Shown here: one piece after another, positions 10,846-22,375 of the stretch
Layout: each line of letters opens with the position of its first letter
How positions within the stretch are numbered: the stretch's first letter is position 1
NCBI GenBank assembly: GCA_036186865.1
Contig: AP025046.1
Span: 37,570,517-37,634,516, forward strand
DNA length: 64,000 nucleotides
From: Eustoma russellianum
Lineage: Eukaryota; Streptophyta; Magnoliopsida; Gentianales; Gentianaceae
Reading direction: 5' to 3'
Translations under genes and position numbers: made by a program
The notes under the pieces: model-generated
What the model was told of the DNA's origin: nothing
Seen by the model: only the letters and a program-made list of their open reading frames with translations
The model's database searches: none

Positions 10846-12748
10846 CTCCATATGAACTTTGGAAAGGTTATGCACCCAACTTGAATTATTTGAAAGTGTG
10901 GGGGTGCTTAGCTAAAGTTGGAATTCCTGAGTTCAAAAGGAATAAAATTGGTTCTAAAACTAGAGATTGTGTATTTGTGGGATATGCCTTGAATAGTGCT
11001 GCATATAGGTTTATGACCTTAGATAATGGTGTGATGCTGAATTTTTTGAACTTGAATTTCCAATGAAGAAAGAGAAGGTGACTAGCACTAGTTTTGAACT
11101 TGGTGAGTCTAGCAATAAAGCTAGTGATGAAATTGCTTCTTTACCTAGAAGAAGCAAAAGGCAAAGGATTGAAAAGTATTTTGGAGATGATTTTATTACT
11201 GCTTTTATTTTGGAAGAAGATCCTAAGACTTACAAAGGGGCTATGAGTTCCATAGACGTTAAGTTTTGAAAAGAAGCTATAAATAGTGAACTTGAGTCGA
11301 TTCTTAGTAACAATACTTAGGAACTAGTAGAGTTGCCTAGAGGATGTAAGCCTATTAGTTGTAAATAGGTCTTTCGAAAGAAGCTAAAGGCTGATGGCTC
11401 TATAGATAAGTTTAAGGCAAGGCTAGTTGCTAAGGGGTTTACCCAACAAGAGGGTATTGATTATTTTGACACATATTCACCGGTAGCGAGAATAACGTCT
11501 ATTAGAGTGTTAGTGGCTTTAGCTTCCATTAACAAGTTAGTGATACATCAAATGGATGTTAAGACGGTTTTCTTAAATGGTGATGTAGATGAAGAGATAT
11601 ATGTGCATCAACCGGAAGGTATGATTGTTCAAGGACAAGAACATAAGGTGTGTAGACTTAAGAAGTCCTTGTATGGTATTAAACAAGCGCCAAAGCAGTG
11701 GCATGAAAAGTTTGATAATGATATGGTTTCTGACGGATATATTGTGAATGAAAGTGATCGTTGCATTTATAGTAAATTTGAAAATTCTGGTTGTGTCATC
11801 GTTTGTTTATATGTTGATCTTTGGAAACAATATGGATGTTGTGGATAGTACTAAATCATTCTTATCTTCCGTCTTTGATATGAAAGATATGGGTAAGGCT
11901 GATTTAATACTTGGTTTGAAGTTAGTCGAGAATTGTGGGGGTTATGCATTGTCTCAATCGCACTATGTTGAGAAAATGTTGAAAAGATTTAACTTCTTTG
12001 ATGTTAAACCAGTAAGCACTCCATATGATCCTGTTGTACACTTGAAGAAAAATAGGGACAATAGTGTTTCACAAGTTGAATATGCTAGAATAATTGGAAG
12101 TGTAATGTATATAATGAATTGCACAAGACCTGACATAGCTTACGCCGTAAATAGGCTAGCAGATATACTCATAATCCAAGTAGTGAATATTGAATGGCTT
12201 TAGAAAGATTAATGAGATATATCAAAGGAACAATGGATCTTTGTCTTGTGTTTAGTGGTTTTCCGGCTGTTTTAGAAGGTTTCTGTGACGCTAATTGGGT
12301 GTCGGATAATGATGAGATTAATTCGACAAATGGTTATGTATTCACTTTAGGCAGTGGAGCCATATCTTAGAAATCTTCTAAACAAACGTGTATAGCAAAA
12401 TCAACTATGGAATCGGAATTCATTGCTTTATAACTTGCTGCAACTGAAGCTGAATGGTTAAGGAATTTGTTGATTGATATTTCTTTGTGGTATAATCCTA
12501 TGCCTTCTGTTTCCATACGATGTGATTCTCAGGTGGCGATCGCTCGAGTGAAGAATAAGATCTACAATGGAAAGAGCCGGCATATCAGATTGAGACACAA
12601 TATTGTGCGGGATCTAATTAGTTCAGGGGCGATTAACTTGGAGTATATAAAAACTGAGTTGAATCTGGCAGACCCCTTAACTAAAGGACTGAACAAGAAG
12701 TTAGTCCAACAAGCATCGAGGGGAATGAGATTGGTTCCGTTGTTGTGA
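10842..12748 (+). pseudogene. Copia-2 integrase tail, reverse transcriptase and RNase H (fragmented)
   Basis: After the frame change the integrase tail resumes at 10842 (TPYELWKGYAP, WGCLAKV, FVGYALNSAAYRF). Reverse transcriptase motifs appear at 11507-11848 (MDVKTVFLNGD, SLYGIKQAPKQWHEKF, then CLYVD, where the frame breaks at the catalytic motif). They continue in another frame at 11748-12203 (VFDMKDMGKADLILGLKL, CTRPDIAYAVNRL). RNase H lies at about 12240-12748 with in-frame stops and then SIRCDSQVAIARV, SRHIRLRHNIVRDL and LADPLTKGL. The catalytic-site frame break makes it non-functional as sequenced. Confidence 0.88.
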
Positions 12749-13330
12749 ACTTTATATGACGGCAACCCAACCCACTATTAGTAGAGATCCTACGCATGGG
12801 GTTCAATGTGGTAAAAACAAGTCGTATAAAAGTTCTACAAGTACTATCGTTTTGTCTCTTCCTATGGTGTTGTTGAAGATTGTACTTACTGCAAGTTGAA
12901 GAGGGTGATATTTATTAGAATCTCTTAACGAAGTTCATAGCCATGTTATATGGTGGTGTGCGCAGTACACACTTGATGAATTTCATCTATATAAGTGTGG
13001 AGGTGGTGCCGCTTCCTATGAGAGTTTGGAACAACTCATTAGAGCACTTATGAAAACCTGGGACTGGGTGCATGGCCGATATCGCACCACACCGCGAACT
13101 TGGCTGAAGCTAGTCAATGACATGTCAGTTGTAAGTTTATATAAATAGTAGCGAGGTAAGATTCGAGACGTATGTCATCTTATTTCCGTTTATATACTTC
13201 TTCTTGTACTAAGTGGCAATTCAAGACGTAAGTCATTGTCCATTATGTGTCATTGTCTTCGTTTGAAAGTAGAGAGGTTAGTTGGTTAACGTTCAAGAGT
13301 GTTGTATATAAGTTTGGATCATGTGGAGAT
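12749..13330 (+). other. Copia-2 untranslated region and polypurine tract
   Basis: This stretch separates the end of RNase H from the 3' LTR and shows no coding frame. The last bases before the LTR read tcatgtggagat (about 13319-13330), a degenerate form of the purine tract that usually precedes TGTTGG in copia elements. Confidence 0.6.
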
Positions 13331-14203
13331 TGTTGGAAAAAGTATGTTAAATTACTTTTAAATATGCTCCAAACTTATATAAGAACATGTGTAATGTTGT
13401 TTGGGAGTTGGATAGGTGATTTGAACGCCTTTAACTTCAAGAATATCACTTGGATCGATTCAAGTGTAAGTTGGATCGAACCAAGTGAAAGCTAGAATAA
13501 AGTGAAAGTGTTCTGGAGGACATCGATCGTTCTATGTACAAGACATCAATCGATCTATGTGTACATTGATCGATCGATGTAGGACAGTGTGATGCGGGAA
13601 CCTTTTTGTCCAACATAGATCGATCACATTGATCGATACATGGATCGATCTATGTGAGGCAGAATGGATTAAGAATGATTCTGCCCGACTTCAATCAATA
13701 ACATAGATCGATCGAAGTGACATCGATCGATCGATGTGATAGATCGATGTGCCAACGGACAGAACCTTTCATGCTGAGTTGCATCTTTTGGTCCAAGAAT
13801 CATCTCCCTTCAAAAGTGAACGTTATTCAACGAACTTGGAAGGTCTGGAAACTGCTGAAACAATGTTCAAACATTGTTTTTCTTCTACCCTAAAGCTTAT
13901 ATATACAAGGCTTAACTATGTTGCAAAATATAGAAAGACCTCTTGCATTTTTTCCTCTAGTGCATAAAAGTTTCAGCAATTTCCTCCTTCTCCTCTACTT
14001 TCATACACTTCTACTTGCAAGTTCATTCCCTTTCTCGTAGAGCAAACGAACAAGGGAAACCGTTAAATCCTGGAAAGCATTCGCTTGTAGTTCACTTTGC
14101 TCACTGGTGGAGGCGAAATTGCTTTTAAGGACAGTGATCTTCATCACGTCTCAGCAATTGTTTTGTGTTGTTTATTTGTCATCCATCTCAGTTTTGTCTA
14201 ACA
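13331..14203 (+). repeat. 3' LTR of Copia-2
   Basis: 873 bp, the partner of 8068-8927. It has an extra 'atcacattgatcg'-type stretch near 13623 within the palindrome cluster, and scattered substitutions. The 18-bp palindrome is preserved at 13720-13737. It is followed by the atatg duplication at 14204-14208. Confidence 0.92.
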
Positions 14204-14261
14204 ATATGAACAAATGTTTTACGTTTTGTCATTGGTTTCCATTTCTAATAGAAAGAAGACA

Positions 14262-14465
14262 CACTTTTCCTTGATTTTGGAATATGATGGTATAGAACAA
14301 AATAAATCACTAAATTCGCTCCATTCTTATATCGTAAAGTAACAGTTGATCGACATAGCTGACACAATTTTCATTATGGATAATCGGAAAACAATGTCTT
14401 TCTAACATATGGATATTACAGGAACCTTTAAGACAATGAATTAATGTTATTTTATGTTTTGTCAT
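14262..14465 (+). repeat. TTG-tailed SINE-like repeat, copy C
   Basis: It shares 'aagacacac', 'gattttggaatatgatgg', 'cactaaatt', 'agttgatcgacatagctgac', 'caattttcattatgg' and 'tcggaaaacaatg' with the other copies. Its 3' half is shorter and more decayed. Confidence 0.5.
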
Positions 14466-14850
14466 TGTCTTCTAATTTCTACTGTGCTTCGGAGATATCA
14501 AATCATTTCAATTTCAAATTAGTTTGCTTTGAGGGATAAAGTGACAAACAAGAACCCCAAAGCAGAGCAGATAGGGAGAAAAGAGACAGAACATAAATTT
14601 GAACTCACAATCATCAAATGTTGGACAAAATTATATTACAGCAGCAGCACTATACCATAAACACAAAGCTAACATGGACGACGGTAAAAACACATACATG
14701 TAACACTTACATTCCCACCTGGATGATCATCACACAAACAAAAAGAGGTCACTTTCAAGGAAAAACATCATTTCTCCTCTTATTGTATGGTTCTTCACAA
14801 ATAATCGGGCTATAATACGAGATGGGCCATGATCAAATGATTCGATTAAT
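14466..14850 (-). other. likely 3' UTR and flank of the chitinase-like gene
   Basis: Non-coding, AT-rich sequence directly downstream of the stop codon of the minus-strand gene at 14851. I infer that it holds the 3' UTR. No poly(A) site can be fixed by eye. Confidence 0.4.
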
Positions 14851-17800
14851 TCATGAAGATGCAGCTGAGGAGGATGGATTGAACGGTTTCTGTTCGGCAC
14901 AGCTGAGTACATCATGAGGTCCTGCTGACTCGCGACCCACCCCCAGGAGGTCAAGGTAGTAAAGATAATGGGAGATGATGTTGTTCATGGGGTCTATGTC
15001 GCCTTGACCGCAGACAGAGTCGCCATACAGGATGTTCATGGTGGCACCAAAACCAGGAAATCGCTTGGAATCTGTGTCATTTTTAGTTGGCTTCCATTTC
15101 CCAACGAATGCATCATGAGGAGAAGGCTGTCCCTTTTTCTGTGGTGTCATCCATGTATACATAGCTGCTTGGAATGCCAATGTTGCATTTTGTTCCAAAT
15201 ATTCTGGATGGTTCAACAAATCTACCTTCAGTGCTTCACCAATAATCCCATAGTTGTAGTTCCTGACAGAAAATAAAGACATTGAAACGAAATCCAGCAA
15301 AGCCCAAAGGAAAAGAACTTGAGCATGTGTTTCTCATACTAGAACAAGGGTCGAGATCCCCTAGCCTTTACACCTTTACATAGGATCATGCTTACGTATA
15401 GAATGTTGGCAAGGGTGGAGTACGTATCGCATGATCCCACTAAATGGGTTATGAGAATGAGGGTTAGAGAATGAGAGTTAGAGGATCCTTTGCCCTAAAA
15501 CAAACTATATACAACCACCATACCCAGTATATCTCAACGATATCAAAAACTATCGTTAGGATCTGGGAGGGTAAGAGACATGCAAACAATATCTTCATCC
15601 CAAGAGATAGAAATTTGCTTCTATTGAGACCCCTGGTCTCTATGTGTGATGTGTAGATGACACAATAATAGGAATATGGTATGCCAGTGTACTAGTGAAG
15701 GAATTTTGTAAACACAAATAGAAAGCTTCTGAAATTAAGATAGTCATAAGCGTGTATACACAAAAAATGAAAGACAAGACAAACAAAAAAAATCCAAACT
15801 ATATGTCCAACACGAATTTGCAGTTACAGAACACTGCAAAAATAGATGTACAGATGCACGTTTTGCAATGTGCGAGATGCTATAAAACATTTAACTTAAA
15901 TGCCTGGATATTTCACAGCCATGCTTATGCTCAGTAGTAGTTCTCTAAGTTAGCTGATTTCGAGTTTCAAAGGATTTAAGCATCATCATACAAAAGATAG
16001 GCTCATGCTGGCGGAGGTCATCGGCATTTATTTCTATTCTGAAATAACAGTATACTTGTGTATTTAAAATCTTTGAATCAGATGCCCCAGATCCTCAGAT
16101 CCGTATGCAAGTTGATCTGGTCAAACTTAGACCTGAAATATCTATTGTTGGGGAGCAACATACATGAGGACAATCAATGGTTAGACAAAGCAAGATTTGG
16201 ATACTTTATCTTTAAGACGTATTTGAATATCAAATGAAAATTTAGAAGAACAGGTAGGTGAACCCAATGAAGTATTTCTCCCTCTATGTACGTATGCAAT
16301 CTCTGATTGGTCGTTTCCTCTAGGCATCAAAAGAAGAAACAACAGAATAAAAGAACTAACCAGAAGACGGGCAATGCACCACGGCCATAGTAGTCAGCTC
16401 CTGGAGTGCATGGATATGTTAACTTGAAGTAATCATCACAGTAGGATTGGCTAGGACTCAGTTCCTTGTTGTAACACAGACCCCATGCCAATGGGCCACC
16501 TGTGGCCACTCCATAACACCTGCACCATTCACCAGAAACAAGAACAACTTAAAAGTATATACAGCACCGTGAGTTAAATATAACAAAACCATTAGCAAGG
16601 CAAGGAACATTATTCTAAAGAGGAGCAAGACACGATTGTAACGCCCCTAGTTATGAGCCTGATATCGCTACTATTGGCCTGCTAGGACAAATGTCAAATT
16701 TTCAGATGTCGTCCTCGCTAGCCCGAAAATGATTAACCCATCACGTTGACATTGATGGTATATTACGGGCTATAACATCACAAGCAATGAGCCATCAGAA
16801 AATTCAATAAGTCACAGATATGTGACGAGACATAATGGAAGTGAAACATGATCCTGAAGGTACAGCTACGGGCATCCCACTCGAATAGTGAAAGTAAAAG
16901 ACACAATATAATAGGTGTAGTTTGATAATTAGCAAGATCAAATAGATCTGCCAAGATAGAGCAGTAAGTCAGACATAGCACAAACTACCATTCATTTTTC
17001 CCCATGGATTAAGCTGATCCAATTATCCTGATGTATAGCTAATAAAAAAAACTAGCAGCCATGCATCTTCGAAAAGGATTGAGCCCTTATATTCTTCTCA
17101 ATACAAACACTTCCATACTATTTTCCACCTCAAACATCTATTTATCTACTCCTCAATCTTTCCATCAGGGCAAATTATCTATTATCATCAGGGAAAAAGT
17201 GAGCAGATCATCCTGGATACGTACAAAAAAACAGCAGATCATTCTCGACACCGAAAAATTAAAGCCAAGAACAATTAACTAGGCATCTGTGAAAAACCTC
17301 TAGGTCTAATGGTTGAGTTGCATTTTCCTCACGAAGTGATCTCCTCCCACCAACCATACTCAAGCATTTCCTCACTACGTAAAGTCGACTATATAGATCC
17401 ATCATTTTCTCTTGCGTTTTATTTGTTTATTTATTTACTTTCTTCTTTTTGCTTCTTTTGTTTTGTTTTCGTTTTTGAGTCGTAGCCTTATTCCTATCTT
17501 CCCTATATCTCCTAATGCCATATACATAATATGCGCCTTTAGAATACGCATCTTTCAAAACTATCATATTATCTCAAATGTGATTCAGGCCTAAATACCT
17601 AACCAATTCTTATACCTTTTACATGACATTGGCTACATGAATCGACTTATCCAGTGTGTTCTATCACTAACCATTGACCATGTGTTCTATCATTGATCCC
17701 CTCTCCAATTTAAAATAAGGAACTAGCCACCGACTATTGTTATGATACATTTTATGTCCCATCTCAGAGTGAATGAATTCTTAACCACCCAGATCGCACA

Positions 17801-18393
17801 GATCTATAGTAAGATCCATAGTTTCTGTAAATCACTACTTATCAGAACATGAGAGCAACACTTGCTTGCATTTCATCCCCACTAATTGAAAGTGCATACC
17901 AGATAATCCAATTTACTGAATCTAAGTAAAATCCCTAGCAAGAATCCAATCAATTAAAACACACATAAAGACAAAACAAATAGAGCTAAAGAAAAAGAAA
18001 AACAATTACAAGTGGTTTTGCTGCCAACGTGACCAAGAAAGCACAAAGCTCGAGCATTTGCGCAGTCTTATTTCCAGTGGTACCAATCCACGGGGCTGAA
18101 AAAGAGCAGCAGCAGTATAAAAGAGTGATAATCCCAAAACCCAACAGCGTGAGCCACTGGACTATTCCTCTTGGAGAAAAGATTCTCAAACTGGTAGGTG
18201 TCAAGTAATCTCTAATGGTGAGATTACAACAGAAAATGGATGGACCTTTACACTCCCAACCCTTGTCACAGTACTTCTTCCCCTTCACCACTTTCACCAC
18301 CTTCGCCGGAGTGGCAGATTCATCAGCCCACCACTCCAACCACCGCCACCACCGCCAGCACCACCACTGCTAAAGTTAAGAACTCGTTGACAT
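14851..18393 (-). CDS. chitinase-like protein (GH19 family, CTL1/CTL2 type), three exons, exon 1 frameshifted
   Basis: Exons are at about 18010-18393, 16361-16519 and 14851-15262. The splice signals read AG at 16520, GTTAGT after 16361, and CTGTCAG before 15262. Exons 2 and 3 read cleanly and match the chitinase-like CTL family strongly (ATGGPLAWGLCYN, PCTPGADYYGRGALP, QNATLAFQAAMYTW, WKPTKNDT, GQGDIDPMNNIISHY). These proteins are extracellular and act in cellulose assembly and wall growth rather than chitin cleavage. Exon 1 encodes a hydrophobic Ala/Val-rich signal peptide, then KVVKGKKYC and the region where true GH19 chitinases carry the catalytic HET motif; here it reads SKTT, as in CTLs. 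Exon 1, plus the first bases of exon 2, needs about seven single-base insertions to stay in frame, near 18382, 18330, 18206, 18115, 18090, 18031 and 16517. The gene is either a recent pseudogene or affected by sequencing error. CTL1 and CTL2 cannot be told apart here. Confidence 0.85.
15515..15665 (-). repeat. TS-like SINE in intron 2 of the chitinase-like gene
   Basis: Read on the plus strand it resembles the reverse complement of a TTG-tailed SINE: 'caaccaccatacccagtat', 'aaaactatcgttagg', 'gagggtaagagacatgcaaac', 'catcccaagagatag', 'ttgagacccctgg', 'acaataataggaat'. It matches the better preserved copy at 34433-34598 throughout. Target duplications are not clear here. Confidence 0.7.
17370..17720. 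repeat. dispersed repeat in intron 1 of the chitinase-like gene
   Basis: Collinear with 44905-45232: 'gcgcctttagaatacg', 'attatctcaa.tgtgatt', 'acatgacattggctacatga', 'gtgtgttct.tcactaacca'. The two copies are diverged by substitutions and small indels. I cannot assign the family. Only two copies are in this window. Confidence 0.6.
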
Positions 18394-19787
18394 TGTAACA
18401 GGGCTAAGATAATAAAAATTCAAAATCACCAAAGGGTTGTAATTGTTTTACAAGGAGAGGAGGAGGGGTGCTTGAAGTGATTTATTTTGTGATTTTTCTT
18501 TGGGTGAAATGCAAGGGAAACGGAGTGTTGGATGGAGAGCGTACGTAGTCAGGTAGTGTTGAGTAGTGGTGTCTGTGGGCCGGGAGGGTTGGTAGGATGA
18601 GGAGGTACTAAGAGTGGACGGTGGAGATGAGTTTGGAGGGAGAGAAGATGGTGAGGATTAAATGTGGAAAGGCTGGATTTGGAATCAAGCAAAGCATTTC
18701 AATTCCTAGCAGGTGAGGAGCCACCTAATTCTTCTCCACCGACACCTCCTGTGTTTGCTTATTTTATCTCTTTGTTACAGGTCATATCCCAATGATTCTA
18801 GATATTTTGGTTTCGAAAAAACATTAAGGTTTTGAACTTTGCCGAATGCAAGAATATTTAAACCCTTTTACAAGCTAGCTGCATAGTGTGGGAGCACTAT
18901 TGGCCCGTGAAATGACCTGATAAGCTGACAGGTCAGTCCGTCTTCAGTGACAATGGGCTCTTTGTGATGTCCCTGTGCTATGACAAACTTATATTAATGG
19001 ATCTCGAAACCTGATTTACATCCCTACAGAGACCCTTACTGGTTATGTTCAACTTTATCTCATTTTGTTTTTTCTTTTTTGGTTTTTTTCCTTTTCAAAG
19101 AGTATTGATCGCAGGTTTGATATCTCCCTCTCATAAACTTTCACCGTTTCAGTTTTATAAAGCTCTATAAAGATGAAATTAGGATTTATCAATTTTTTAA
19201 GTTGCTAAAGAATTATCACAAAACTACACCAAGTGTATGTCCAACAACCTTTTAATCTAATTGGACGCAATACAATGTCATAGTCATTAGTAGCTAGATA
19301 GCAGTATTGATCCACACTACACGTATTTTAGCTCGAATATGTGGCCTTTCTTGAATCAAGTCCTAATCTGAACATATTCTTATTTTTCTGAAATACTTAA
19401 CAGTTTAACCTCAATATTCAAACTTTTCATAAGACCACAACATTATTAATGAGCCTTAACATTCGTTTTTACTCTAATACAATTAGAATATTACAAGTAA
19501 ACTGACATGTTCTTTAAGCATTTATCCGTACAGCAACGTCATAATTTCAATCATCAGCTAATATTCAGATAATAACTTGTTAAGCGACGGATTAGCTTAG
19601 ACATTCACAAAGGTTTTTTTGTGATGTTTCAACGATTTCGCAAACCTCAATCATGAAAATAATGAAACGACCTTTATCAGTCGAAGTAATAGTTTTTCTG
19701 TCGTTAGTAATATACTGGATATTGTGTGGTTGTTGTTGTTTTGTAGTCGAAATCCTATATGTCGTTGTAGTATTTTCCCTCCTCTAA
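18394..19787. other. upstream flank of the chitinase-like gene
   Basis: This is the 5' side of the minus-strand chitinase-like gene, so the promoter and 5' UTR should lie in the first few hundred bases. I could not choose a TATA box with confidence. Further right it is AT-rich with no recognisable exon. Confidence 0.4.
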
Positions 19788-20078
19788 ATGATGTCAAAAT
19801 CCTTTATTGATATATTTTCCGCACAACCCGCTTATAGTATTTGGTTCTGGCGAAATCAGTTCGTTCATAGTAGTGTTCCATATCTTCCCCCTCCCCCCCA
19901 AATAGCGGTGGCTAGTGAAATTACTCGACGCGCGCGTAGCATAGAGTGTGCAGTTGGTAGGAACTTTGCACATGTAATGGATACTGAGGTTGGAGTAGCT
20001 GTACCTAGCTAGTGTTTGATGTAAATTTCGAGACATTACACAGTTAATAAAACGATCCTTTCTTCGGAAAAAAATCCT
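19788..20078 (+). mobile_element. possible L1-type LINE 3' remnant
   Basis: A plus-strand open stretch (YSIWFWRNQFVHSS, PPQIAVASEITRRAR) resembles the C-terminal RNase H-like region of plant L1 LINEs, where a W-x-R-N pattern is common. It is followed within 70 bases by 'ttaataaaacgatcctttc' and then 'ggaaaaaaatcc', which looks like a LINE 3' end with a short A tail. The match is weak and could be chance. Confidence 0.3.
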
Positions 20079-20529
20079 TATTGATAGAGACTCAAATCAA
20101 TAAAATGTCAGACTTGGAGTGTTTGTTAGCATTATAAGCGTTAATCATTGTCTTATAAATTATCCAATACTTCCTTATATCATAACATATTGTCCTAGTT
20201 GTAAAAAAATCAACTATAATATTGTTTTTGAGATAGATGAATTATAACTTTCATTCACATTTTTTTTTTGTTCATATATTTCTTATGATGCAAAACAAAA
20301 ATATTTTCTACAAGAGATTTGTAAGAACTTAATAATCTCATATCAAAAAACGTGACACGATTAGTAAAGGACTACAACATCAAGCATTTTGGATTATCCA
20401 TATTCATACTTTTTTTTGTAACATTTATTAAATTAGATGTAAAATTAAGTGAAGCCAAACATGATATAAGTCGAAGTTAAAAATTACAATTGATTCATAA
20501 ACTCATTACTGTAACTACATATTTGGGAT
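20079..20529. other. AT-rich flank of the gypsy element
   Basis: No gene or clear repeat seen. It ends with gggat at 20525-20529, the left copy of the gypsy target duplication (right copy ggaat, one mismatch). Confidence 0.4.
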
Positions 20530-21509
20530 TGATGATGTCGGATTATATCACCAAGTATTTGTTTGATGTGGTGCCGTTAGAAATCCGTCAATTGTCCTTA
20601 GTGAACGAGTTGCTGACCTGCACAAAGAAAAAAGGGTCAGGGGACCCGGGATCCTATGGCCCCGGGGTAATACCCTCCGACGCTCAAGTCAGTTTGGGCC
20701 ATTTTTATGGAGAGGTTTATATATGGTGAAGGTAAGTAAATTGAGGTTTTCTGTAAAAACTGCGTTTTCATGTGGAGAAGATGAGTTTCTGGCGTGTAGT
20801 TTTTCAGAGTTGTTGTTACTTGTCCCTCTCTCTCCTGTTGCTTGGCCTTTTTATATGGCGGCTTGGGCCAATGCATGGGCAGAGCTCAGATATCGTGACA
20901 GGCAAGGAGGATAGTCGGATGACTCTTTGCTCTTGCATGCTCGCCACGTAGCTCGGTGCTGAGCTGAATAAGCTAGCTTGGGACACCTGGCTGGGAGTTT
21001 CACCTTGGTAGAATTACCTGGGGTAAACTCCTAGAACCGAGATGAAGTCCTCTAGAAGCACTCAGAAGTGCCCGAGATGGCTGATGATGGTGGGGTCAGC
21101 ATGCCGAGATGAAAGTGGCCGACTTCGAAGTACATTGGTGGGCCCCTTCATGATGGCTCGTGGCTGACGCCCACTAAAGGCGGTCCGAAGTCAGTAAGTA
21201 GGTCGGATCCGAGGCCGAGCCCAACTCTTTGGCCGAGATGGAACTGCGGGCCGGGGTGAGGCCTTGTGGCCGAGTTAAATACCCCTTAGGCCTAAGTGAA
21301 GCCTTTAGACCGAGGGTGAGATCCTTAGCCCTCAGGGAACATTGAGACTGTTTGGCTGAGATGAAGGTGGGGCCCTGTGTCCGAGATGAACTGTTTGTCC
21401 ACGTGTGTCCTGACCAACCTCCGGGCCGACCCGTCATACTTAAACCGTTTTTGTGCCTCACTCCAGCGTTGACCGTTGTTGACTAACGAGGGGTATTTTT
21501 GGCTCATCA
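20530..21509 (-). repeat. 3' LTR of the Tat-type element
   Basis: 980 bp on the left side of a minus-strand element. Compared by eye with the LTR at 30982-31956, it shows 15 single-base length differences and about 11 substitutions. Ten of the extra bases are on this side and five on the other, which accounts exactly for 980 versus 975 bp. Confidence 0.92.
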
Positions 21510-21522
21510 CTTGCCCCCCAAA
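21510..21522 (-). other. polypurine tract of the Tat-type element
   Basis: The plus strand reads cttgccccccaaa directly after the LTR end, so the minus strand reads TTTGGGGGGCAAG just before the TGATGATG that opens the 3' LTR. Confidence 0.8.
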
Positions 21523-21875
21523 TTAGTCTGGCCGAGATGAACTAAAAGGGCAGGCTAATCTGCTCAGACCTTTCTCGAGTTGTCTTTCCCCTGATGACGT
21601 GTCAAGATCTAATTAGGCCGCTTAACGTACTTATTAGTGGCACAATGTACGATGTGCTAATGATAGCTCTGGCCGAATTGATCAGTTAATTCTGATTGAA
21701 TTCTTTGTCACGCTGTCTATTCTGGCACGTGTCTGAGTCTGGTAGGCTCAGTCTGCGCATTTACTTGTTTGCGCAGAGCACGAAGCGTCAGTTGAGCAGC
21801 TTTTTGAACTCCGCCGTTTCACGAACCGACAGCCATTTTATTTCTGGCGACGCTTGGGCTACCGAGGTGAAGCCC

Positions 21876-21883
21876 TATAAATT
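21876..21883 (+). promoter_or_regulatory. TATA box for the antisense gene in the Tat-type element
   Basis: The plus strand reads ccctataaatttg here, a near-consensus TATAAAT box. Transcription would start around 21905-21915, in a C/T-rich stretch, and run into a splice donor (cggtaagt) at 22039. It lies inside the retrotransposon but points opposite to gag-pol. Confidence 0.5.
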
Positions 21884-22375
21884 TGTCTCCGTAAACGTTT
21901 CCACGCTTTATTTGCTCTCATTCCTTTACTCCGGCACTCTGGCTTTCCTTCTCCGGCAAGCTTTCCTGATTCCGGCGAGTTCCAGCCTCCATCAACCTTC
22001 GTTTCAATCCTCCGGCGTCTTTTTACTTCGAACTCTCGGTAAGTACTCCTTTCGCCTCAAAATGTCTTCTCCATTATGATTCCCAGAACCTTTCTGAGGT
22101 GGTTCTTACGCCGCAGGGAGCGGAGAGACTGTTGCTTCTCGTTGCCGTCCGGCAGATCTTCTTCTGCGATGATCTTCCCATCGGCACATTGCTTCCTGCC
22201 GCCGGAGACTATGCTCAATCTAGCAGAGCTTGACTGTGATCAGCTCTTCGCCGGAGCCAGTGAGAATAGCCCCTGCTCCGGCGCCCTGTAAATCCTCCGG
22301 CCCTGAGGGGGGTCCTTCTCGTTCTTCTGTAGAGGTCGGCCAACTCCTATGGTCCAAGAGACCACCTCCAGCCTG

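Larger units (their letters stand above)
8068..14203 (+). mobile_element. Ty1/copia LTR retrotransposon, Copia-2 (structurally complete, coding broken)
   Basis: It is bounded by the perfect 5-bp duplication atatg at 8063-8067 and 14204-14208. The LTRs begin TGTTGGAAAAAG and end TCTAACA (8068-8927 and 13331-14203). Between them, on the plus strand, are gag with a zinc knuckle, protease, integrase, reverse transcriptase and RNase H, in copia order. A purine-containing tract precedes the 3' LTR. I could not find the usual initiator-tRNA primer site just inside the 5' LTR, so the primer may be another tRNA. Many stops and frame changes make it non-autonomous. Confidence 0.93.
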
